Source: Chromatiales bacterium
GTDB lineage: Bacteria; Pseudomonadota; Gammaproteobacteria; Chromatiales; Chromatiaceae
Length of the DNA stretch: 12,372 bases
Direction: 5' to 3'
Assembly (NCBI GenBank): GCA_024762485.1
Contig: JANTHH010000065.1
Span: 1 to 12,372 of the forward strand
The notes under the pieces are model-generated. The model was given only the letters and a program-made list of their open reading frames with translations. It did not search any database and was not told the origin of the DNA. Shown here piece by piece: positions 5,575 through 12,372 of the stretch; within the stretch, counting starts at the first letter, position 1, and each line of letters opens with the position of its first letter. The position numbers and the translations under genes are program-made.

Positions 5575-8481
5575 TCAGGCCGACTTCTTGCGATTGAACA
5601 TCCCCGCGAAGTAGACCTGCCACTTGCCCCGTTTGCCCGGCTGACCCGGCAGGGTGTGTTGTGGCTTGAACTGCGGGAAACTCACCTCGGGCTCGCCTTC
5701 CTCGGCCTTGTAGACCTTGACCCGGACGTCGAACCAGGCGGCCTGCCCGGTGACCGGATCCGAGTTGGACAGGTGCTCGCCTGCCTCGCTCGGCGGCAGC
5801 TCTTCGGTGATGAGATGATTGAGCAGGAAGCCCTTCTGCGACTCATTGGCGTCCGGGTCCAGTGCCCAGGCGCCGGAGGCCTTGCCGATGGCATTCCAGG
5901 TCCACACCGTGCCGGGCTCGACCGACTCGGAGTAGCGGGCCATACAGCGGACCTTGCCCCAGGGCGATTCCACCCACACCCAATCTCCGTCGTCGAAGCC
6001 CTGTGCCCTGCCGAGCTTCGGGTTCACCATCAGGTAGTTGTGGGTGTGGATCTGGCGCAGCCAGGCGTTCTGGCTGTCCCAGGAGTGGTACATAGCCATC
6101 GGACGCTGGGTCAGCGCATTCAGCGGATACTCCTGGGTATCCACCTGCTGGGCCTCCAGGGTCTCGTGATAGAAGGGCAGTGGATCGAAGAACTGCTCGA
6201 CACGATTGCGCAGGCGCTCGGGCGGCTGCTTGCCGGGGCGCTTGCCCTGTGCCGCGAGGCGGAACTTCTGCATCACCTCGGAATAGAGGTGCAGGTTGAT
6301 GGGCTCGGCATAGCGCACCAGGCCATGGGCACGCGCCCATTCCAGGTAGCCCTTGTTCCAGTTGCGCATGTATTGGTAGGACAATGGCAGCTCGTAGTGG
6401 AACACGCAGTTGTTCTTGGCGTACATCTCCCACTGACGTGGATTCGGTTCGCCCTTCAGGGATTTCTCCCCCGCCTTGCCGCGCCAACCAGCCAGGAAGC
6501 CGATGCCGGAACCCGGGCTGGTCTCGAAGTTGGTGATCAGGTCCGGATAATCGCGGAACTTGCGGCTGCCGTCCTCGTTGGTGAAGGCCGGCAGCTTGAG
6601 GCGCGAACCCAGCTCCACAATGACTTCCTGGAACGGCTTGCAGTCGCCCTTGGGCGGCACCACCGGGATACGCACCGAGTCCACGGGACCGTCGTACTCG
6701 GAGATAGGCCGGTCGAGCATGGAGATGGTGTCGTGACGTTCCAGGTAGGTGGTATCCGGCAGTACCAGATCACCAAAGGCCACGGTCTCCGACTGGAAGG
6801 CATCGGCAACGATGATGAACGGGATCTTGTAATCGCCGTTCTCATCCTTGTCTACCAGCATCTCCCGCACCTTGGCGGTGTTCATGGAACTGTTCCAGGC
6901 CATGTTGGCCATGAACAGCATCAGGGTGTCGATTTTGTAGGGGTCGCCACGCCAGGCATTGGTGATGGCGTTCTGCATCAGGCCATGCACGGACAGGGGG
7001 TATTCCCAGGAGAACGCCTTGTCGATACGCACAGGCTCGCCATCGCCATCCACGAACAGGTCGTCCGGATCCTTGGGCCAGCCCAGCGGCATGCCGTCCA
7101 GCGGCGTGTTCGGCTGCACGGCTTCGGGGCCCTTGGGCGGCTTGGGGCATGGCGGGATGGGCCGCGGGAACGGCGCCTTGTGGCGGAAACCTCCGGGGGT
7201 GTCGATGGTGCCCAGCAGGGTCATCAGCACCGACAGTGCGCGGATGGTATGGAAGCCGTTGGAATGGGCGGCGAGGCCGCGCATGGCATGGAAGGACACC
7301 GGGCTGCCGACCACTTTGTCATGCTCGTTGCCCCAGCAGTCGGTCCACTGGATCGGCAGCTCGATCTTCTGATCGCGGGCCACCACGCCCATCTCGTGGG
7401 CCAGGCGCTTGATGGTCTCGACGGGGATGCCGGTGATGCCTTCGGCCCACTCGGGGGTGTATTCCGCCAGGCGGTCCTTCAGCAGCTGGAAGGACGGTTT
7501 CACCTTGGTGCCGTCGTCGAGGGTGAACTCACCCAGCAGGTAGGGATCGGAACCGGGGGTGCGGGTGGACATGGCCACGTCCAGCTCGCGGTCCCACCAC
7601 AGCTTGTTCTCGGGGTCGAAACAACCCTCCTCCACATGCATCTCGGCACGGTAGAACAGGCCATCGTCGTCACGCGCCTCATCCTGGATGACCAGCTCGG
7701 CGGCGTTGGTGTACTGCACCAGGAAGTCACGGTCGAACAGGCCCTGACTGATCAGTTCGTTACAGATGGCCAGCAACAGCGCGCCGTCAGTACCGGGCTT
7801 GATGGGCACCCACTCGTCGGCAATGGCCGAATAACCGGTGCGCACCGGATTGATGGTGATGAAGCGGCCGCCGTGTCGCTTGAACTTGGACAGCTCCATC
7901 TTCATCGGGTTGGAGTGATGATCCTCCGCGGTGCCGATCATGATGAACAGCTTGGAGCGCTCCAGATCGGGGCCGCCAAACTCCCAGAATGAGCCACCGA
8001 TGGAGTAGATCATGCCGGCGGCCATATTGACCGAGCAGAACCCGCCGTGGGCCGCGTAGTTCGGGGTGCCGTACTGCTTGGCGAACATGCCGGTCAGTGC
8101 CTGCATCTGGTCGCGACCGGTGAACAGGGCGAACTTCTTCGGGTCGGTGGCCCGCAGGTTGCCCAGACGTTCCTCCATGATGTCGAAGGCGCGTTCCCAG
8201 GAGATCTCCTCGAACTCGGAACTGCCCCGCTCGGCACCCTCCTTGCGCAGCAAAGGCTTGGTCAGCCGTGCCGGCGAGTACTGCTTCATGATGCCGGAGG
8301 CGCCCTTGGCACAGATCACCCCCTTGTTCAGAGGATGCTCGGGGTTGCCTTCGATGTGCCGGATTTCGCCATCACGCAGGGTGACGCGGATACCGCAGCG
8401 GCAGGCGCACATGTAGCAAGTGGTGTTCTTCGTTTCCACGCGGCCAATGGCGCTGTCTGGATGAGTAGTTGGATCAAGCAT
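5575..8481 (-). CDS. soeA: Sulfite dehydrogenase catalytic subunit SoeA (molybdopterin oxidoreductase)
   Basis: This is a catalytic subunit of the DMSO reductase superfamily, predicted to oxidise sulfite to sulfate in the cytoplasm. Its 968 residues match the size of SoeA from purple sulfur bacteria. The N-terminal [4Fe-4S] motif is C22-x2-C25-x3-C29-x27-C57, followed by the conserved K59. A cysteine in the HGGFCSVN segment (C149) is at the position of the molybdenum ligand in the cysteine-ligated branch. The remaining molybdopterin domain and the C-terminal dinucleotide-binding domain (from about residue 780) are intact. There is no twin-arginine or other signal peptide, unlike the exported PsrA, TtrA and DmsA. 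This is the feature that separates cytoplasmic SoeA from those enzymes. The ATG at 8481 has AAGGG 9 bases upstream. It is the first gene of soeA-soeB-soeC. Substrate assignment rests on subunit set, length and missing signal, not on a direct sulfite-binding motif. Confidence 0.87.
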   Translation of the reverse strand: MLDPTTHPDSAIGRVETKNTTCYMCACRCGIRVTLRDGEIRHIEGNPEHPLNKGVICAKGASGIMKQYSPARLTKPLLRKEGAERGSSEFEEISWERAFDIMEERLGNLRATDPKKFALFTGRDQMQALTGMFAKQYGTPNYAAHGGFCSVNMAAGMIYSIGGSFWEFGGPDLERSKLFIMIGTAEDHHSNPMKMELSKFKRHGGRFITINPVRTGYSAIADEWVPIKPGTDGALLLAICNELISQGLFDRDFLVQYTNAAELVIQDEARDDDGLFYRAEMHVEEGCFDPENKLWWDRELDVAMSTRTPGSDPYLLGEFTLDDGTKVKPSFQLLKDRLAEYTPEWAEGITGIPVETIKRLAHEMGVVARDQKIELPIQWTDCWGNEHDKVVGSPVSFHAMRGLAAHSNGFHTIRALSVLMTLLGTIDTPGGFRHKAPFPRPIPPCPKPPKGPEAVQPNTPLDGMPLGWPKDPDDLFVDGDGEPVRIDKAFSWEYPLSVHGLMQNAITNAWRGDPYKIDTLMLFMANMAWNSSMNTAKVREMLVDKDENGDYKIPFIIVADAFQSETVAFGDLVLPDTTYLERHDTISMLDRPISEYDGPVDSVRIPVVPPKGDCKPFQEVIVELGSRLKLPAFTNEDGSRKFRDYPDLITNFETSPGSGIGFLAGWRGKAGEKSLKGEPNPRQWEMYAKNNCVFHYELPLSYQYMRNWNKGYLEWARAHGLVRYAEPINLHLYSEVMQKFRLAAQGKRPGKQPPERLRNRVEQFFDPLPFYHETLEAQQVDTQEYPLNALTQRPMAMYHSWDSQNAWLRQIHTHNYLMVNPKLGRAQGFDDGDWVWVESPWGKVRCMARYSESVEPGTVWTWNAIGKASGAWALDPDANESQKGFLLNHLITEELPPSEAGEHLSNSDPVTGQAAWFDVRVKVYKAEEGEPEVSFPQFKPQHTLPGQPGKRGKWQVYFAGMFNRKKSA

Positions 8482-8508
8482 TCGCGCAAGCCCTTGTTTG
8501 TTAAAGGA

Positions 8509-8528
8509 TTTGCCAAGCGTTCGGCAAA
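8509..8528. promoter_or_regulatory. Interrupted palindrome upstream of soeA (possible operator)
   Basis: TTTGCC (8509-8514) and GGCAAA (8523-8528) form perfect inverted 6-base arms around an 8-base centre. The site lies 28-47 bases before the soeA start codon and just downstream of the candidate -10 element, where a repressor would block transcription. It could also form a hairpin at the 5' end of the soe mRNA. No regulator is encoded nearby, so its partner is unknown. Confidence 0.4.
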
Positions 8529-8534
8529 ACGGAC

Positions 8535-8564
8535 ATTCTAATATTCATTAACACTTATATGCAA
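8535..8564 (-). promoter_or_regulatory. Candidate soeA promoter
   Basis: On the minus strand, TTGCAT (8559-8564) and TAGAAT (8535-8540) are separated by 18 bases and embedded in an AT-rich stretch that is unusual for this window. The predicted start of transcription is near 8528, giving a leader of about 47 bases before soeA. The -35 element is a poor match to consensus, which would suit an activated or sulfur-regulated promoter. The assignment is by inspection only. Confidence 0.35.
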
Positions 8565-8620
8565 CCGGAAATGCAGGGAAGCACCCCTTCTGGACATGGT
8601 GGAATACGCCAGGCAACTGA

Positions 8621-9079
8621 TCAGTAACGGGTTTTTTCGATCACCCGGTAACCGTCGCGATCGGGCTTCCAGCCCCAGGCGTGGGACTGCAGGTCGCGAA
8701 TGGCCTCCCAAAGGGCGTCTTCATAGCCCTGGGCGCTGAAACCACAGCCATAGCTGCTGCGATCCCTGCCACGGGATGTCTTATAGTCGCTCTTGAGCAC
8801 AATGACATAGGCATGGGGCAGATTCGTCAGTGCCTGGGGATGGCGGATGTCGACATTCGGGCCGTAGCGGTCGTAACCCTTGCGGGCCAACAGTTGCTCG
8901 GCCTCCTCCTGCGCCTCCACCGGGTGCGACTTGCCGGTGACCAGGGCATAGTCGAGCGTGTTGCCCTGCCATTTCGCCATCACGCATGCCGCACCGCCCA
9001 TCTGCCTGGCCGGCGCCGATACGGCCTGCTGCGTGCCGCAGAGCACCAGCATCATCACGAACAACACATGGAACCGCAT
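8621..9079 (-). CDS. Small exported protein of unknown function
   Basis: I do not recognise the family with confidence. From the ATG at 9079 the protein has 152 residues. It begins with a typical signal peptide: MRFH, a hydrophobic core (VLFVMMLVLCG), then a likely cleavage site at AVSA-PA near residue 22. The mature part has two cysteines, in GGAAC and YGCGFS, which could form one disulfide. Two segments, SHPVEAQEEAEQLLARKG and SAQGYEDALWEAIRDL, look weakly like repeated helical units of the kind seen in small secreted DUF4189-like proteins; this resemblance is only suggestive. A GTG at 9091 would add four residues; ATG was preferred because it gives a standard basic N-terminus. The gene lies between the dihydroorotase gene and soeA on the same strand, 139 bases before soeA. 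It has a terminator-like hairpin before it, so it is probably transcribed separately from pyrC. Confidence 0.75.
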   Translation of the reverse strand: MRFHVLFVMMLVLCGTQQAVSAPARQMGGAACVMAKWQGNTLDYALVTGKSHPVEAQEEAEQLLARKGYDRYGPNVDIRHPQALTNLPHAYVIVLKSDYKTSRGRDRSSYGCGFSAQGYEDALWEAIRDLQSHAWGWKPDRDGYRVIEKTRY

Positions 9080-9110
9080 CACCGCCCCCACCGAAAACCT
9101 GTTAACCCGT

Positions 9111-9129
9111 AAAAAACCTGTTCAGGTTT
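9111..9129 (-). terminator. Probable intrinsic terminator after the dihydroorotase gene
   Basis: On the minus strand, AAACCTG and CAGGTTT form a perfect inverted repeat, with the stem running into a stretch of six Ts. It lies 86 bases after the dihydroorotase stop and just before the small exported-protein gene. The stem is short and not very GC-rich, so termination may be partial. Part of the arm (AAAACCTGTT) is also directly repeated 19 bases away, at 9094-9103. Confidence 0.5.
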
Positions 9130-9215
9130 GCGGCCGTTGAGCGGGATTCCTTAGCCACCGGATGTCGGCAGAGATGAACAACAGGGCCTTCATGCAGGTC
9201 GCCACCCGGGGGATC

Positions 9216-10550
9216 TCAGCGGGCAAACTGCAGACGCCGCCCCTGCGGCGCCGCACCGAAACAACCCCGGTCATAACTGAGTTCGCCGTTGACGAAGGTC
9301 ATCGTCACCTTGGAGCGCAGGGTATCGCCTTCGAGCGGCGACCAGCCGCATTTGTAGAGGATGTCCTCACGCCGCACCTGGTCCTGTGCCGCCATGTCCA
9401 CCAGCACCAGGTCGGCCCAATAGCCCTCGCGCAGGTAACCCCGCTCGACGATATCGAACATGCGCGCCGGGGCGTGGGCGGTCTTCTCCACCAGCGCCGG
9501 CAGTTCCAGCACGCCGTCGTGCACCAGCTCCAGCGACATGGCGAGCGCATGCTGCACCAGTGGCAGCCCGGCCGGGATCTTGAAATAACTCGATGCGTGC
9601 TTTTCTTCCCAGGTATGGGGGGCATGATCGGTACCGATCAGGTCAAGCCGCCCCTCGACCAGCCCCTGCCGCAGGGCCTGTCGGTCCGCGGCGGTCTTTA
9701 TCGCCGGGTTGCACTTGATCAGACTGCCCTTGGTCTCATAATCGGCATCGCAGAAATAGAGGTGGTGCACACAGGCCTCGGCAGTAATGCGCTTGCCGTC
9801 GGGCGGGCCGGGCTCGAACAGCTCAAGCTCACGGGCAGTGGTCAGGTGCAGGACATGCAGCCGACTGCCGAAGCGCTTCGCCAGGTCCACCGCCATCGAG
9901 GATGACTTGTAGCAGGCCTCCTCGCTGCGGATCAGTGGATGGAACTTTACCGGGATATCGTCACCGTACTCCGCCCGGTAGCGTGCCTCGTTGGCGAGGA
10001 TGGTCGGCGTGTCCTCGCAATGGGTCGCGATCAGCATCGGGGCGTCGCTGAACACCTGCTCCAGCATCTTCGGGTCGTCCACCAGCATGTTGCCGGTGGA
10101 TGCCCCCATGAACACCTTGATGCCACAGGTCTGGTCTGGTGCCAGACGGCGAATCTCGTCGATATTGTCGTTGGTGGTGCCCATGTAGAAGGCGTAGTTG
10201 CCCCAGCAACGGTCCGCCGCCAGCGCGAACTTGTCCTCCAGTGCCTGCACGGTCACGGCCGGGGGCTTGGTATTGGGCATCTCCATGAAGCTGGTGATGC
10301 CACCGGCGATGGCGGCCCGCGACTCGGTTGCCATGTCGGCCTTGTAGGTCACACCCGGTTCGCGGAAGTGCACCTGATCGTCGATCATCCCCGGCATCAG
10401 CACCTGGCCGGCGGCATCGACCACCTCCGCGTCGGCAGCACTGATCTCGCCGCCGACCCGGGCTATGCGGCCGTTTTCCACCAGCAGGTCACCCTCGCTG
10501 ACGGTGCCTTCGTTGACGAGTCGTGCGTTCTTTATCAGTGTCCTGGTCAT
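9216..10550 (-). CDS. pyrC: Dihydroorotase, class I (multifunctional-complex type)
   Basis: This amidohydrolase-superfamily enzyme is predicted to cyclise carbamoyl aspartate to dihydroorotate in pyrimidine synthesis. Counting from the ATG at 10550 it has 444 residues. The key residues read as follows: IDDQVHFREPG (56-66), substrate asparagine N93 in MPNT, K145 in GIKVFMGAST (the candidate carboxylated lysine), H177 in THCED, H235 in VLHLTTA, and D308 in GTDHAPH. KCNPAIK (279-285) is the usual substrate loop. The first histidine of the metal-binding HxH motif is glutamine (Q59), while H61 and R63 are kept. I recall the same Gln-containing version in some annotated bacterial dihydroorotases, so it may be a subfamily trait. 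Starts at 10556 (ATG) and 10559 (GTG) are also possible, and none has a good ribosome binding site. Allantoinase or hydantoinase activity is the main alternative. Confidence 0.85.
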   Translation of the reverse strand: MTRTLIKNARLVNEGTVSEGDLLVENGRIARVGGEISAADAEVVDAAGQVLMPGMIDDQVHFREPGVTYKADMATESRAAIAGGITSFMEMPNTKPPAVTVQALEDKFALAADRCWGNYAFYMGTTNDNIDEIRRLAPDQTCGIKVFMGASTGNMLVDDPKMLEQVFSDAPMLIATHCEDTPTILANEARYRAEYGDDIPVKFHPLIRSEEACYKSSSMAVDLAKRFGSRLHVLHLTTARELELFEPGPPDGKRITAEACVHHLYFCDADYETKGSLIKCNPAIKTAADRQALRQGLVEGRLDLIGTDHAPHTWEEKHASSYFKIPAGLPLVQHALAMSLELVHDGVLELPALVEKTAHAPARMFDIVERGYLREGYWADLVLVDMAAQDQVRREDILYKCGWSPLEGDTLRSKVTMTFVNGELSYDRGCFGAAPQGRRLQFAR

Positions 10551-10692
10551 AGGCATCACGTGGGTTGTCGGTTAACCAAAAGAGGCGGGACTGTTGAGGA
10601 TAACACCCCGGGCAAGGCGGTTCACAACCACCCGCCGGGAGACTTGTCCGCCATCAAGCCGGCAGAAGATTCACCCATTCAGTCCCCTGCCC

Positions 10693-10729
10693 GCAATCTA
10701 TAGTATTGCCGGGGCCCGGGATGCCGGGC
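10693..10729 (+). promoter_or_regulatory. Candidate promoter/operator and leader hairpin of the Lon-like gene
   Basis: TATAGT at 10699-10704 resembles a -10 hexamer and is framed by the inverted arms GCAAT (10693-10697) and ATTGC (10705-10709). No convincing -35 lies at the usual distance, so an activator or alternative sigma factor would be required if it is real. Directly after it, GCCCGG (10714-10719) and CCGGGC (10724-10729) form a 6-base GC stem with a GATG loop. If transcription starts near 10711, this hairpin would be at the very 5' end of the mRNA. The rest of the 220-base divergent gap shows only an 8-base GGTTAACC palindrome at 10570-10577. Confidence 0.3.
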
Positions 10730-10759
10730 GGCACTGAACAGGCCGACACACAACAAACC

Positions 10760-10764
10760 AAGGA
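10760..10764 (+). promoter_or_regulatory. Ribosome binding site deciding the GTG start of the Lon-like gene
   Basis: AAGGA lies 6 bases before the GTG at 10771. No in-frame ATG exists near the start of the conserved sequence, so this site is the main reason for choosing the GTG. Confidence 0.65.
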
Positions 10765-10770
10765 ACACCC

Positions 10771-12372
10771 GTGAGCTCACCCCCACCCCTGCAGCCAGAC
10801 CAGCTGATTCACCGTTGCGAGCGCGACCGCCTGGACTTCGACAGCACCGAGGATCTCGAGCCCCTGCCACTGCCGCCGGGCCAGGAACGGGCGGTGGGCG
10901 CCCTCGAATTCGGCACCGATATGCCCCGACAGGGCTACAACCTTTTCGTGATGGGTTCGCCCGGTGTCGGCAAGCATCACCTGATCAACACCCTGCTGGA
11001 ACAGCGGGCCGCTGACGAGGTGGCGCCTCCCGACTGGTGCTATGTCTTCAACTTCGACGCCCCGGACCAGCCCGCGGTCCTGGAACTGCCCTCGGGCATG
11101 GGCCAGACCCTGCGCAATGACCTGGAACAGCTGATCGAGGACCTGATCAACGCCATCGCGGCAGCCTTCCAGAACGACGAGTACCGCCGCCGCTTCCAGG
11201 AGGTTCAGGACGAATTCGAGAAGCGCGAGGACGACGCCGCGGCCGCCCTGGGAAAAAAGGCCCGGGAGCGGGACATCGCACTGCTGTCGACCCCCACCGG
11301 CTACAGCCTGGCGCCGATGCATGACGACAAGGTGCTGAGCGACGAGGAATACGAGGCCCTGCCCGAGCAGAAGAAGACTGCACTGCAGGCCGACATGGAG
11401 CGTCTGAAAAAAGAACTGCGCGATGCACTCGGGCAGATTCCGCTGTGGCAACGCGAGATGCACCAGCGCATCCGGGAACTCGACAGCGACATCAGCCGCC
11501 TCACCGTCGAGACGCTGATCCTGGCGCTGAAGAAACGCTACCAGGACCTGCCCAGGGTGCTGGACCATTTCAACGCGCTGTGTGACGACGTCGTGGAGCA
11601 CGTGGCCCTCTTCCGCAGCGGCGACGAGGAGGAATCACCCGAGCGGGACGACAGTGCCTTCACCCGATACCGGGTCAACCTGCTGATCAACAACCGTCGT
11701 ACCGAGGGCGCCCCGGTGATCACCGAGGACAACCCGAGCTACCAGAATCTGATGGGGCGCATCGAGCATATCGCCCGTAATGGCACCCTGATGACCGACT
11801 TCACCCTGATCAAACCCGGCGCACTGCACCGCGCCAACGGTGGTTACCTGGTGGTGGACGCGGAAAAGGTGGTCGACCACGATTTCGCCTGGGATGCACT
11901 CAAGCGCGCATTGATCAGGCAGGAGATCAGGATCGAGCCGCTGGAGCACGTGATCGGGCTGACCGGCACCGTCTCACTCGAACCCCAGCCTATCGACCTG
12001 AAGGTCAAGGTCGTGCTGGTGGGTGAGCGCTTTCTCTACTACCTGCTGAAGACCCTCGACCCCGAGTTCAGCGCACTGTTCAAGGTCCAGGCCGACTTCG
12101 CCGAGGACATGCCGCGCAGCCCCCGGCATGAGCACCACTACGCCCGCCTGATCGCCACACTGCAGCGGCGCGACAAGCTGCGCCCCTTCGACCGGCTCGC
12201 CGTCGGCGAACTCATCGACTGGTCGGCGCGGCGCGCCGGTGACGGCGAGAAACTCTCGCTCCACCTCGGTGACCTGGTGGGCCTGCTGGCGGAGAGCGAC
12301 TTCCTCGCCACCCGCGCGGGCAGTGCCCGGGTCACGGAACAGCACGTCAGGCAGGCCATCGATGCCCGCATC
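10771..12372 (+). CDS. Lon-like ATP-dependent protease (AAA_32/LonB type), 5' part
   Basis: The first 534 codons of a gene that continues beyond the window, open throughout. It belongs to the Lon-related putative proteases (typically about 800 residues), which join a AAA+ ATPase with a large insertion to a C-terminal Ser-Lys S16 protease domain; that catalytic domain lies outside the window. The N-terminal GQERAVGALEFG block (37-48) precedes the Walker A loop GSPGVGKH (62-69), where histidine follows the lysine instead of Ser/Thr. Residues from about 130 to 260 are rich in Glu, Lys, Arg and Gln and probably form the long coiled-coil insertion. The conserved segments NLMGRIEH and LHRANGGYLVVDAEKV follow, with the Walker B-type aspartate at D363. 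The family includes P. aeruginosa PA0779 (AsrA), linked to the aminoglycoside/heat-shock response. The GTG start has an AAGGA site. The gene is divergent from pyrC, 220 bases away. Confidence 0.92.
   Translation, partial: MSSPPPLQPDQLIHRCERDRLDFDSTEDLEPLPLPPGQERAVGALEFGTDMPRQGYNLFVMGSPGVGKHHLINTLLEQRAADEVAPPDWCYVFNFDAPDQPAVLELPSGMGQTLRNDLEQLIEDLINAIAAAFQNDEYRRRFQEVQDEFEKREDDAAAALGKKARERDIALLSTPTGYSLAPMHDDKVLSDEEYEALPEQKKTALQADMERLKKELRDALGQIPLWQREMHQRIRELDSDISRLTVETLILALKKRYQDLPRVLDHFNALCDDVVEHVALFRSGDEEESPERDDSAFTRYRVNLLINNRRTEGAPVITEDNPSYQNLMGRIEHIARNGTLMTDFTLIKPGALHRANGGYLVVDAEKVVDHDFAWDALKRALIRQEIRIEPLEHVIGLTGTVSLEPQPIDLKVKVVLVGERFLYYLLKTLDPEFSALFKVQADFAEDMPRSPRHEHHYARLIATLQRRDKLRPFDRLAVGELIDWSARRAGDGEKLSLHLGDLVGLLAESDFLATRAGSARVTEQHVRQAIDARI

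Noticed and set aside
4744..7992. Very long plus-strand open frame (1082 codons) antisense to soeB and soeA
   Set aside because: It crosses two real genes and their spacer. The product is a low-complexity mix rich in His, Gly, Val, Leu and Gln with no recognisable domain, as expected when the opposite strand of GC-biased codons stays open by chance.
3756..8481. Polysulfide, tetrathionate or DMSO reductase operon
   Set aside because: Those catalytic subunits are exported with a twin-arginine signal. This one has none, and its subunit lengths fit SoeABC better. A phylogeny would be needed to exclude them fully.
8582..8620. Inverted CACC/GGTG arms after the small exported-protein gene as a terminator
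   Set aside because: The arms are four bases, widely spaced and without a T-run.
8621..9079. Lipoprotein signal (LVLCG) in the small exported protein
   Set aside because: The residues before the cysteine do not fit a lipobox, and a good signal peptidase I site (AVSA-PA) follows.
10777..11601. Minus-strand open frame of 274 codons over the Lon-like gene
   Set aside because: The plus strand encodes a well-conserved AAA+ protease over the same stretch; the minus frame has no family resemblance.

Overview
The window looks like chromosome of a GC-rich, sulfur-oxidising gammaproteobacterium, most likely of the Chromatiales/Ectothiorhodospiraceae type. This is inferred from a complete soeABC-like sulfite dehydrogenase locus together with gammaproteobacterial housekeeping genes (ogt, ycgN, yegQ/trhP). 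There are no insertion sequences, phage genes, CRISPR arrays, tRNAs or rRNAs, and no broken genes. Ten protein genes fill nearly all of it; eight are on the minus strand.

Layout from the left: ogt (DNA repair methyltransferase, minus) and ycgN (cysteine-cluster protein, plus) diverge from a 309-base gap. That gap carries three consensus DnaA boxes around an AT-rich stretch. ycgN converges with yegQ/trhP (tRNA wobble-uridine hydroxylation, minus), with 7 bases between the stop codons. Upstream of yegQ on the same strand is a DUF389 membrane protein gene. A strong intrinsic terminator (3704-3732) separates it from soeC.

The centre (3756-8481) is a three-gene minus-strand operon, soeA-soeB-soeC. 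It encodes a molybdopterin catalytic subunit with an N-terminal [4Fe-4S] cluster, a four-cluster ferredoxin-type subunit, and a DmsC/NrfD-type membrane anchor. SoeA has no twin-arginine signal, so the enzyme should face the cytoplasm. There it would oxidise sulfite to sulfate and pass electrons through SoeB and SoeC to the quinone pool. A candidate promoter and an interrupted palindrome lie just before soeA.

Upstream of soeA on the same strand are a small exported protein of unknown function and a class I dihydroorotase in which the first histidine of the metal-binding HxH motif is glutamine. The dihydroorotase gene diverges from a plus-strand Lon-like (AAA_32/LonB-type) ATP-dependent protease gene. 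That gene starts at a GTG with a good ribosome binding site and runs off the right edge, so only its first 534 codons are present.

The most noteworthy points are the soeABC operon with its possible operator, and the DnaA-box cluster between ogt and ycgN, which looks like a DnaA-titration, DnaA-reactivation or DnaA-controlled promoter site. I see no clear evidence for an entirely new multi-gene system.
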